A stretch of DNA of 39,918 nt, from assembly GCA_019187195.1 (NCBI GenBank), contig JABAQT010000087.1, positions 1 through 39,918 on the forward strand, in the 5' to 3' direction. This DNA is from Bryobacteraceae bacterium. Lineage in GTDB: Bacteria; Acidobacteriota; Terriglobia; Bryobacterales; Bryobacteraceae. Position numbers and translations under genes: made by a program. The notes beneath the pieces are model-generated. The model was not told the DNA's origin, did no database searches, and was given only the letters and a program-made list of their open reading frames with translations. Positions 15,623 through 23,006 of the stretch are shown here, piece after piece. Numbering within the stretch: the stretch's first letter is position 1; each line of letters begins with the position of its first letter.

Positions 15623-17269
15623 ATGCAGATCATCAAGCCGCCCGAGATCCACGACGTCATCATCATCGGAAGCGGCGCGGCGGGCGGGATGGCGGCATGG
15701 AACCTCACGCGGCAGGGAATCAACGTACTCGTGCTCGATGCGGGCACGAAATTTCCGCGCCACACCTACTGGACGCACGTGAAACCGTGGGAATGGTGGC
15801 GCAAGCTCGACAGGGGCGAACGGCCGCCGCTGTTTGAACTCGACAAGAAGGAGCAGCCCTACGAGACTCCGGAGGGGCGCGATTTCGACCTTATCCGCGT
15901 CTGGGGCCGCGGCGGCAAGACGAACGTGTGGGGGCGCGTTTCGCTGCGTTACTCGGATATCGACTTTCTGGGCCCGGCGAAAGACGGGTGGGAGATTCCA
16001 TGGCCCATCCGTTACAAGGATATCGGTCCCTATTACGACAAGGTGGATCAACTCATCGGCGTGTGCGGCGGCGATGATGACCAGGACACGCTGCCGGGCA
16101 GCAGGCACCACCTGCCCGCGCCGGCTCCGCGGTGTGGAGAGCAACTGCTGAAGAAGGCCGGCAAGAGCATCGGCATCCACATTGTGGCGGGACGGCGGGC
16201 GGTGCTGACGAGGCCGCACAACGGCCATCCGCAGTGCCACTATTGCGGCGTATGCGGGCGGGGCTGTGACGTGGGGGCGTTTTTCAACTCGAGCGACTTT
16301 CTGCTGGAACCGGCGTTCCGGACGGGCAGGTTGAAGATCATCGACAATGCGGTAGCGGCGCGCGTGTTGAACGACAGCAGCGGGAAGGCAAGCGGGGTTC
16401 AGTATTTCGACCGCTACACGAAGCAGGAACGGCAGGCGAGAGGGAGAGTCATCGTGGTTGCCGCCTCGTGCATCGACTCGACGCGCATTCTGCTCAACTC
16501 GAAATCGACGGAATACCCGAACGGCATCGGCAATTCGAGCGACGTCATCGGCCGTTACCTGGTGGAGCAGACGCGCTTCCACATGCACGGCTTTCTTCCC
16601 GAACTGATGGGGGCGCAAACACAGAACGATGACGGCATCGGGGGCGCCCACATTTACTTACCGCGGTTCAACCACCGCGACGGGCGCAAGCGCGATTACC
16701 TGCGCGGTTACGGGATGCAGTTCTGGGGCGGCGGCGCGCAGTCGAACGCGAGTTTCGGGAAGAAGCTGCCGGGGTTTGGGGTGGAATTGAAACAAGCGAT
16801 CAGGAAGCGCTACCCCGCGCTGGTGGCGCTTCATCCCTACGGCGAGGTGCTGCCGCGCAGGGAGAACCGTGTTACGGTGGACCCGGCGCGCACCGATGCC
16901 TATGGCGTTCCCATCGCCAGGATCACATACGAAACCGGCGACAACGAGCGGAAGATGATCGCCGAGATGTACGATGCGGCCGAAGCGATCCTACGGGCGG
17001 CCAAGGCGGAGATTGTTCCCTTCGAGCGCGGCTCGACGGACAGGGCCGGGAGCGCGATTCACGAACACGGCACGTGCCGCATGGGAGATGACGCGAAGCG
17101 TTCGGCCCTGAACGGCTACTGCCAGTTCCACGACGTGAAGAACCTGTTCTGCGTGGATGGAGCGGCGTTTCCGACGTGCACGGAAAAGAACCCGACGCTG
17201 ACGATACTCGCCAACGCGTGGCGCGCCACGGACTACCTGGCGGGTGAGATGAAGGCCGGGAGGCTTTAG
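15623..17269 (+). CDS. GMC family oxidoreductase with Cys cluster, copy A
   Basis: A 548-residue FAD enzyme of the glucose-methanol-choline family, expected to oxidise an alcohol or sugar hydroxyl in the periplasm. The FAD-binding fold starts with DVIIIGSGAAGG (residues 11-22) and continues with NVLVLDAG. The C-terminal catalytic block shows HEHGTCRMG and EKNPTLTILANAWR. A cysteine cluster CHYCGVCGRGC has C205, C208, C211 and C215 in CX2CX2CX3C spacing. FAD-glucose dehydrogenase of Burkholderia carries a 3Fe-4S cluster in the same general region, so an Fe-S electron relay is likely. It has no signal peptide, consistent with export on copy A of the small subunit. AAGG lies seven bases before the ATG. 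No dedicated cytochrome c gene follows. Confidence 0.9.
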   Translation: MQIIKPPEIHDVIIIGSGAAGGMAAWNLTRQGINVLVLDAGTKFPRHTYWTHVKPWEWWRKLDRGERPPLFELDKKEQPYETPEGRDFDLIRVWGRGGKTNVWGRVSLRYSDIDFLGPAKDGWEIPWPIRYKDIGPYYDKVDQLIGVCGGDDDQDTLPGSRHHLPAPAPRCGEQLLKKAGKSIGIHIVAGRRAVLTRPHNGHPQCHYCGVCGRGCDVGAFFNSSDFLLEPAFRTGRLKIIDNAVAARVLNDSSGKASGVQYFDRYTKQERQARGRVIVVAASCIDSTRILLNSKSTEYPNGIGNSSDVIGRYLVEQTRFHMHGFLPELMGAQTQNDDGIGGAHIYLPRFNHRDGRKRDYLRGYGMQFWGGGAQSNASFGKKLPGFGVELKQAIRKRYPALVALHPYGEVLPRRENRVTVDPARTDAYGVPIARITYETGDNERKMIAEMYDAAEAILRAAKAEIVPFERGSTDRAGSAIHEHGTCRMGDDAKRSALNGYCQFHDVKNLFCVDGAAFPTCTEKNPTLTILANAWRATDYLAGEMKAGRL

Positions 17270-17301
17270 GGCGCGCTGACGCCGATCCCGCGCGGCCGCG
17301 C

Positions 17302-18963
17302 TTAGACGGCGTTCCCCTTCGCCTGGCTGATCAAGTGATCACAGCCCCGCGCGCTGAGAGCCATCATCGTCAGCGTGGGGTGCTTGTCCCCGGTGGATGG
17401 GAAGGCATTTCCTCCGAAAACATAAAGGTTGGGGATGTCATGGGTCTGGCAGAAGGAGTTCAACACGCCTTCTCTAGGGTTGGCGCTCATCCGGGCCGTG
17501 CCTACCTCGTGGATCGTGCCGCCCAGGGTGAGCTTGCGGCCCCCTCCGCCGCGGGGCGCGCCGATGATCTCGCCGCCGGCCTTGCGGAACAGGGTTTCCG
17601 CCTTCTCCTGGAAATCGGCGATGAGTTTGCGGTCATTGTCATGATACGTGAGGTGGATCTTCAGGACGGGGATGCCCCAGTGGTCCTTCACCTCGGGGTC
17701 GAGTTCAACGAAGTTCTCCCTGCGGGCGAGCATTTCGGCTCCGGCGATCCAGACGCGCGCCTGCGCGACGTAGCGGCTCCTGACTTCCTTCTTCCACTCC
17801 GAGCCGTATCCGGGCAGGGACGAGGCGAAGTGTGGATACTCGGTCTGCCCTCCAGTGGCGTTCATCACATAGCCGCGAATGAAATCCTTACGCTCGGTAT
17901 TGCCGCCGATGTTCTGAAAGCTGGGAATGGTGATGCCCCCCGCCTTACCGTCATCGAGGCGGCTCGGCCCTCCCTTGAGCTTTGGCAGGAACCCGCTGAC
18001 GCCGCCGCCGCTCACCTGATCCATCAGGTAGTGCCCCAGCGTTCCGCTGGAATTCGCCAGGCCGCCTTTTGCCGAGAGCAGCAGCAGACGTGTGTTTTCG
18101 AGGGTTGATCCAGCGAGGATGACGTACTTCCCGTCCACATCGACAGACTTCCGCGTGTACCGCTCGATGTAGGTGACCCCCTGCGCGCGGTTTTCGGCGT
18201 TCCTGCGCACGCGCGCCACGACGCTGTCAGTGCGGACCTCGAGATTGCCGGTTTTCAAAGCGGGTGGCAGCGTCACCGCCACCGTGTTGAACATCGCTCC
18301 GACATCGCAGCCGTTGATGCAATTGCCACAGTAGTGGCAGGGGGGGCGGCGGTTGTGCATACGGGTCAACTGCGCGAGGCGGCGGTGCGTGACGGGCCAT
18401 GAGAGGCTCTTTGCGGCCGCCTGAAAGATCGACTCGGCGCAGTTGAGCGGCATGGGCGGAAGAAAGGGGCCATCGGGGAATTGCGGAAAGCCGTCGCGCG
18501 AGGCGCTGACGCCAATGAAACTCTCCACGCGATCGTAGTATGGTTTCATATCGGCGTATGTCACGGCCCAATCCATGCCCCAGCCGTCGCGCGAGGCGGC
18601 TTTGAATTCGTAGTCGGCCATGCGGTCGGTGGCGCGGGACCAGTGCAGCGTGCGGCCGCCGAGCACGCGCGAGCGCTGCCAGTGATAGCTGGTTCCGGGC
18701 GCGGTAGTGTAGGGATTCTCGACGTTGTCGAGCATGATGCGGTAGTTGCGCTCGGTGCCGGAGTATCGCCGCAGCAATCCGGGCTTGCCGCGTCCGCGGT
18801 AGTCCATCTGATAGAGGAACGTATGGTGAAAATCCTTCGCCGGATCGACGGCGCTGCCCGCCTCGAGCATGAGCACTTTCATTCCGGCTTGCGACAATTC
18901 CATGGCCGCCCAGCCGCCACAGGCTCCCGATCCGACGACGATGACATCGTATGCCTTCCCCAT
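17302..18963 (-). CDS. GMC family oxidoreductase with Cys cluster, copy B
   Basis: A 553-residue GMC flavoprotein, paralogous to copy A and oriented towards it. FAD loop YDVIVVGSGACGG (residues 5-17), then KVLMLEAG. The cysteine cluster CHYCGNCINGC has C209, C212, C215 and C219, with the same CX2CX2CX3C spacing and the same following residues DVGA as copy A. The catalytic block is HEVGTARMS and KHPTLTMMALSARGCDHL. No signal peptide; export would rely on the Tat-signal small subunit encoded 8 bp upstream. It is the last gene of the eight-gene minus-strand block. Substrate is unknown; the block suggests a carbohydrate or sugar acid. Confidence 0.9.
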   Translation of the reverse strand: MGKAYDVIVVGSGACGGWAAMELSQAGMKVLMLEAGSAVDPAKDFHHTFLYQMDYRGRGKPGLLRRYSGTERNYRIMLDNVENPYTTAPGTSYHWQRSRVLGGRTLHWSRATDRMADYEFKAASRDGWGMDWAVTYADMKPYYDRVESFIGVSASRDGFPQFPDGPFLPPMPLNCAESIFQAAAKSLSWPVTHRRLAQLTRMHNRRPPCHYCGNCINGCDVGAMFNTVAVTLPPALKTGNLEVRTDSVVARVRRNAENRAQGVTYIERYTRKSVDVDGKYVILAGSTLENTRLLLLSAKGGLANSSGTLGHYLMDQVSGGGVSGFLPKLKGGPSRLDDGKAGGITIPSFQNIGGNTERKDFIRGYVMNATGGQTEYPHFASSLPGYGSEWKKEVRSRYVAQARVWIAGAEMLARRENFVELDPEVKDHWGIPVLKIHLTYHDNDRKLIADFQEKAETLFRKAGGEIIGAPRGGGGRKLTLGGTIHEVGTARMSANPREGVLNSFCQTHDIPNLYVFGGNAFPSTGDKHPTLTMMALSARGCDHLISQAKGNAV

Positions 18964-18971
18964 GGTTCTTT

Positions 18972-19553
18972 TCAGTCCACCACCTGGTGTTCGGGATGGG
19001 TGCAGGCGGGGAAGGCCAGGTTGTAGGAATTGCCCCGGTAATCGAGTGTTTCGATCATTCCGGCGCGGGATGTATAGAACGCGAAAGCGTTCTGTTCCTT
19101 GATCAGGCGGTAGATGGGGAAGGATGGATGCGTGGCTCCGCGCTCTCTTTCGGGCCGCGACATCTCCGCCACCAGTCTCTCCTTTTCAGCCCTGCCGGCC
19201 GCATGAAATCCGGCCTGTTTCAGAGCCGCCATGGCCGCGCGCCACTGTTTCCGCATCTCCGGCGCATAGCCGGACGACGAATCGAGGATGAAATCAATGT
19301 AGTGCGCGCAATGGGCTTCCCGCGCTCCGGGAGTGTCGTCGGTGGGGATCAGAATCTCGGTGAACGCCTGGAGGGCGGCGAAGTCCTCCCCGGAAAAGAA
19401 CCTGGGTTTGTAGGTGCGAAGCAGGGGAGGCTCCGGCGGGGCGGAGGGGTGATGAGCCTGCGCCGCCCGCAGCCACGCGGCGAGGAAATCCGCGGCTCCG
19501 GGAAGGGCGGCGGCGCGAACAGCCAGATCGAGTAGAGACCGGCGGGTAGTCAC
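18972..19553 (-). CDS. Gluconate 2-dehydrogenase subunit 3 family protein (Tat signal), copy B
   Basis: A 193-residue small subunit for GMC copy B. The start is placed at GTG 19553, which overlaps the upstream gene's TGA as GTGA and directly begins a Tat-like signal TTRRSLLDLAVRAAALPG; a start at 19586 would add 11 residues inside the upstream gene. Core family features are FAALQAFTEILIPTDDTPGA, FPIYRLIKEQNAFAFYTS, and the C-terminal YRGNSYNLAFPACTHPEH, matching copy A. In related dehydrogenases this subunit chaperones and exports the flavoprotein. Translational coupling to the SIS-type gene upstream links both to one pathway. Confidence 0.87.
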   Translation of the reverse strand: MTTRRSLLDLAVRAAALPGAADFLAAWLRAAQAHHPSAPPEPPLLRTYKPRFFSGEDFAALQAFTEILIPTDDTPGAREAHCAHYIDFILDSSSGYAPEMRKQWRAAMAALKQAGFHAAGRAEKERLVAEMSRPERERGATHPSFPIYRLIKEQNAFAFYTSRAGMIETLDYRGNSYNLAFPACTHPEHQVVD

Positions 19554-20584
19554 AGATCGAGATGCTTGCGGGCGTAGCCGATGCATTGCAGGTTGTAATC
19601 ATCTTCCGCCTTGATGCGCTGGGACGCGCTCAGTCCCTCAACGCGCGGGAGCGGAAATTTCGGCGGGTTGTCGCGCACCAGGCGTAGCACGCGCGCGAGG
19701 TCGCGGGCGGGCAAGGGGCTATAGGAATCGTCGAAGGTCGCCCAATACTTATCAGTGAAAACGGGAATCCTCAGAGGATCGCGGGTGATCATCTCGAGGC
19801 AGAACAGCATATTCGGATCTCGTTTTCTTAAAGCCGCCACCATCGCCCGGAGGTCCGTGACCCCCCGGCCGAAGGGCACTTCCGAGAGGAGAAAGCCATC
19901 ACGGTAGTGATCGAGTCCCATGTCCTTGAGATGGCAGAACAGGGTGTACGGTTCGAGGTTTTCGAACGTCTGCGCGGGCGTCTCGCAAAGCGAGAGATTG
20001 TTGCCGAAGTCGAAACACACGCCTACCCATTCACTCCCCACGCGCCGGATCCAGGCCGCCTGCTCGGCGGAACGCCAACCCTTATGGTTTTCGATGGCCA
20101 ACTTCATGCGGTGTTTGCGCAGCACGGGCTCCGCCAGCTCCACCATCCGGCGGCATAACTCGAAGTTCTGTTTGAACGCCGCGAAAGTGTCAAACTCTTC
20201 ATATCTCCGTGCGGTCATCGCGGCGTGGATGATATCCGCGCCTGCTTCCCTGGCGGCTTTGACGCCGCCGTCAAAGGCGGCGACCTCGGAGGAAGTCTTC
20301 GGAAGAGGGACGTTGAAGATAACGCGGAGCCCGTAGCGCTCCGCTTTCCGGCGGTAGTTTGAGATTGCCTCGGGTGTAGCCGGGGGGCGGAATGTCTCCG
20401 TGCCGCTCAATCCCAGTTCGTGGCAGTGTTCGAGGATATCGAACTCCTGATTCGCCTCGCGGGCCGCGCGAATGCGGTGGGAGAAAGCCGTGGGGGAGCC
20501 GCCCAGGCCGCGGCCGCGGGATTGCGCCTGGGCAGAGGGATATAAGGCGGCGGAACCCGCCGCCATCAATTGACGCCGCGTCAT
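19550..20584 (-). CDS. Sugar phosphate isomerase/epimerase-type TIM barrel, Tat signal
   Basis: A 344-residue AP-endonuclease-2/xylose-isomerase-like TIM barrel. The metal site is complete: E165 in LAIENHKGW, D192 in VCFDFGNN, H218 in LFCHLKDM and E264 in FCLEMITRDP. Such proteins isomerise or epimerise sugars, keto sugars or inositols, and some dehydrate keto inositols. The N-terminus TRRQLMAAGSAALYPSAQA resembles a Tat signal, so it probably works in the periplasm, unusual for the family. It lies 12 bp after the aldolase-like gene and overlaps the small-subunit gene by 4 nt (GTGA). Substrate cannot be told from sequence. Confidence 0.88.
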   Translation of the reverse strand: MTRRQLMAAGSAALYPSAQAQSRGRGLGGSPTAFSHRIRAAREANQEFDILEHCHELGLSGTETFRPPATPEAISNYRRKAERYGLRVIFNVPLPKTSSEVAAFDGGVKAAREAGADIIHAAMTARRYEEFDTFAAFKQNFELCRRMVELAEPVLRKHRMKLAIENHKGWRSAEQAAWIRRVGSEWVGVCFDFGNNLSLCETPAQTFENLEPYTLFCHLKDMGLDHYRDGFLLSEVPFGRGVTDLRAMVAALRKRDPNMLFCLEMITRDPLRIPVFTDKYWATFDDSYSPLPARDLARVLRLVRDNPPKFPLPRVEGLSASQRIKAEDDYNLQCIGYARKHLDL

Positions 20585-20596
20585 TATCCCTACACT

Positions 20597-21559
20597 CTAC
20601 CAGGGCATTGTCCGCTTGGTGTAGCGGCGGCCTCTTTCCGCGGCTTCCTGCCCGCCCGAGCCGATGCGCACGCCTTCGTCGATCATGGCGGTCACGTCGG
20701 TGGGGCGTACCGTGTTGAGGAAGGCCAGTTTGTGCCGTTTGCAGGCTTCGAGCACGCGTTTGCGGGCGCTGGCCATTTCCGGATGCAGGGTTTCGTTGGC
20801 GGTGTGGCCGTCGGGCAGGTTCAGGGAAAGGCCCATGTCGCCCGGTCCCCATTCGGCGAAGGCGATACCGGGAACGGCGGTTACCTTATCCGCATTGGCC
20901 AGCGCGTACTTGTCCTCGACCTTGAGGCCGAGCATGATCTCGCCGTTCGGATTCAGAGGCCACACGTCGGCGCGCTTGGTATATTCAGCGCCCGAGATTC
21001 CCCAGATCTGCGAGGCATAGCCCTGGCTGCCGTTGCCGCGCAGTCCTTCACCAAGCAGTGGGGTTACCGGCCTCGCGTTGGGATAGCGGCAGGCTTCGAC
21101 GAAGATCTTGACGGCCTCGGGGTTCCGCGCGTGGCACAAGAGAACTCCATGGGCTCCCGTGGCGAGCGTCTGCTGCACGACCCAGAAGTTCGCGTTCATG
21201 TGCGCCTCATTGACGCCCAACACGGGCAGGGTCACGATGACGGCGGGCGTGCGGTGGCCGCTCTTTGTTGGTCCGCCATCGACGAGGCCTTTCATGAACG
21301 CGCGCAGAGCGGTGAAGTCGAGCGAGCCGTGCTCCATCTCGTAATTGATGTAGTCGGCCCAGGTATGCGCCAGACGTTTGCCTTCCTCATACCCGCCATG
21401 GCCGCCGGTGTAATAGATGGGCTGACCCTGTTCGAGGAGTTCAATCGCTTTGTTGATTCGTTTCGGTTTGTAGTCGGCGTTAGGGGATGTCTGAGCATCC
21501 AGGTAGAAAATGGCGGCGGCGCAGACCATGAGTCCGGTGATGGCGAATTTCGTCTTCAT
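20597..21559 (-). CDS. HpcH/HpaI-type aldolase with signal peptide
   Basis: A 320-residue protein of the HpcH/HpaI aldolase and citrate lyase family, class II pyruvate aldolases that split or form 2-keto-3-deoxy acids. The metal ligands appear as E215 (VEDKYAL) and D241 (WGPGDMGLS), 26 residues apart as in E. coli HpaI (E149 and D175). ATGAHGVLLCHARNPEAVK is the usual phosphate/carboxylate-binding region. The N-terminus MKTKFAITGLMVCAAAIFYLDAQ is a Sec signal or anchor, odd for this cytoplasmic family, so either the reaction occurs in the periplasm or the protein has another role. It follows the DUF1501 gene after 25 bp and has its own -10-like TATAAT 8 nt before the ATG. Confidence 0.85.
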   Translation of the reverse strand: MKTKFAITGLMVCAAAIFYLDAQTSPNADYKPKRINKAIELLEQGQPIYYTGGHGGYEEGKRLAHTWADYINYEMEHGSLDFTALRAFMKGLVDGGPTKSGHRTPAVIVTLPVLGVNEAHMNANFWVVQQTLATGAHGVLLCHARNPEAVKIFVEACRYPNARPVTPLLGEGLRGNGSQGYASQIWGISGAEYTKRADVWPLNPNGEIMLGLKVEDKYALANADKVTAVPGIAFAEWGPGDMGLSLNLPDGHTANETLHPEMASARKRVLEACKRHKLAFLNTVRPTDVTAMIDEGVRIGSGGQEAAERGRRYTKRTMPW

Positions 21560-21567
21560 GGCCTAGC

Positions 21568-21573
21568 ATTATA
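21568..21573 (-). promoter_or_regulatory. Perfect -10 box (TATAAT) 8 nt before a start codon
   Basis: The minus strand reads TATAAT, then eight bases, then the ATG of the HpcH/HpaI-type gene. No -35 hexamer at the right distance and no strong Shine-Dalgarno are visible. It could be an internal promoter of the eight-gene block that gives a nearly leaderless mRNA. Confidence 0.4.
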
Positions 21574-21584
21574 CACGCAGCGGG

Positions 21585-23006
21585 TCAGGCAAGCAGATCG
21601 CGGACGACATTGCCCGCCACATCGGTCAACCGCATATCACGCCCGCTGTAACGGAAGGTAAGTTTCGTGTGATCGAGGCCGAGGAGATGGAGGATGGTGG
21701 CGTGCAGGTCATGGACGTGGACCTTGTTCTCGATGGCGAAGTAGCCGTATTCATCGGTGGCGCCGTAGACCTGACCGCCCTTGACGCCCCCGCCGGCCAT
21801 CCACATTGTGAAACCGAAGGGATTGTGATCACGGCCGATGTTGGAGGCGGCTCCGTTGTCCGGGAACTGGGCGCACGGCGTTCTTCCGAATTCCCCGCCC
21901 CAGACGACCAGCGTCTGTTCGAGCAACCCGCGCGCCTTCAGATCCTTGAGCAGCGCGGCGATCGGCTTGTCGGTGGAGACGGCGTTGATGCGGTGTCCGT
22001 TTTCAAGTCCAAGGTGCTGATCCCAGCGGTCCAGTCCCTTGCGCGCCGGAGTGAGGAGTTCGATGAAGCGCACGCCGCGCTCGACCAGACGCCGGGCAAT
22101 CAGACATTCGCGTCCGAATTCGCCGGTGAGTTCCTCGTCGATCCCGTATAACCTTTTGGTAGCCGCGGTTTCGGTGGAAAAGTCGAGCAGTTCGGGCACG
22201 GCGGTTTGCATGCGGAACGCCATCTCGTAATTGGAGATGGTGGCTTCGATCTCGCTTATCCTGCCGAAGCGCTCGAGCACGCCATGGTTGAGTTTGCCGA
22301 GCAGCGCGAGTTTGTCCTGTTGCAACCCGGGGTCATCATCGAGCGGGCGCAGGCTGTCCATGGGGTGCTCGCCGTGATGAAACAGCGTGCCCTGATAGCT
22401 GGCCGGCAGGAAGCCGCTGCCGAAGCAGTCGAGTCCGCCCGGGGGGATCAAGCCGCTTTCGAGGACCACGAAGCCGGGCAGGTTCTCGCTTTCGGTTCCC
22501 AAGCCGTAGGTGATCCATGCGCCCATGGCCGGCCGTCCCTGGAAGCCCGAGCCGGAATGCATGAAGTAGTTCGCCGCCGTATGCTCGCTGTGGTCCGCCA
22601 CCATCGAGCGGATGATGGCCATATCATCCACGCAGGCGGCCACGTGCGGAAACAGTTCGCTCACATCGGCTCCGCACTGCCCGTGCTTGCGAAACGTGTA
22701 GGGCGAGCCGAACACCTTGTCGCTGATATTGAACACGGTGGCCGGCGTCTTAATGGGAATCTTCCGGCCGTTTTCGCGGGTCAGCCGCGGCTTGGGATCA
22801 AAGGAATCCATTTGAGAAGGTCCGCCGTCCATGAAAAGGAAGATCACGGACCTTGCTTTGGGGGCGAAGTGCGGGCGCAGAGTTGCGCCGCGCGCCCCGG
22901 ACGCCAATTGATGGAGGAGCGCGAGGCCGCCGAAGCCATTGGCGCAACGGCACAGCATGTCGCGCCGGGTCAAGACGGGCTTGCGGTGATTGGCTCTATT
23001 GAACAT
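21585..23006 (-). CDS. DUF1501 domain protein (alkaline-phosphatase-like fold), Tat signal
   Basis: A 473-residue exported DUF1501 protein, a group related to the sulfatase/alkaline phosphatase fold and nearly always found beside DUF1549/DUF1553 cytochrome-like proteins, as here. The N-terminus has a Tat-like TRRDMLCRCANGFGGLALL. Family landmarks are SVIFLFMDGGPSQMDSFDP, YFMHSGSGFQGRPAMGAW, VVWGGEFGRTP, NIGRDHNPFGFTMWMAGGG and VHDLHATILHLLGLDH. No function has been firmly established for the family. The ATG overlaps the preceding gene by 11 nt and has GGAG seven bases upstream, so the pair is translationally linked. Confidence 0.92.
   Translation of the reverse strand: MFNRANHRKPVLTRRDMLCRCANGFGGLALLHQLASGARGATLRPHFAPKARSVIFLFMDGGPSQMDSFDPKPRLTRENGRKIPIKTPATVFNISDKVFGSPYTFRKHGQCGADVSELFPHVAACVDDMAIIRSMVADHSEHTAANYFMHSGSGFQGRPAMGAWITYGLGTESENLPGFVVLESGLIPPGGLDCFGSGFLPASYQGTLFHHGEHPMDSLRPLDDDPGLQQDKLALLGKLNHGVLERFGRISEIEATISNYEMAFRMQTAVPELLDFSTETAATKRLYGIDEELTGEFGRECLIARRLVERGVRFIELLTPARKGLDRWDQHLGLENGHRINAVSTDKPIAALLKDLKARGLLEQTLVVWGGEFGRTPCAQFPDNGAASNIGRDHNPFGFTMWMAGGGVKGGQVYGATDEYGYFAIENKVHVHDLHATILHLLGLDHTKLTFRYSGRDMRLTDVAGNVVRDLLA

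Noticed and set aside
14663..16651. 662-codon open frame on the minus strand
   Set aside because: It is antisense to the glycosyltransferase, small-subunit and GMC copy A genes, all of which are well supported. The translation is arginine/alanine/histidine-rich with no domain.
17290..17301. 12-bp palindrome GCGCGGCCGCGC between the convergent GMC genes
   Set aside because: It has no loop and consists only of G and C, so it is a poor hairpin and easily arises by chance in this composition; there is no T-run.
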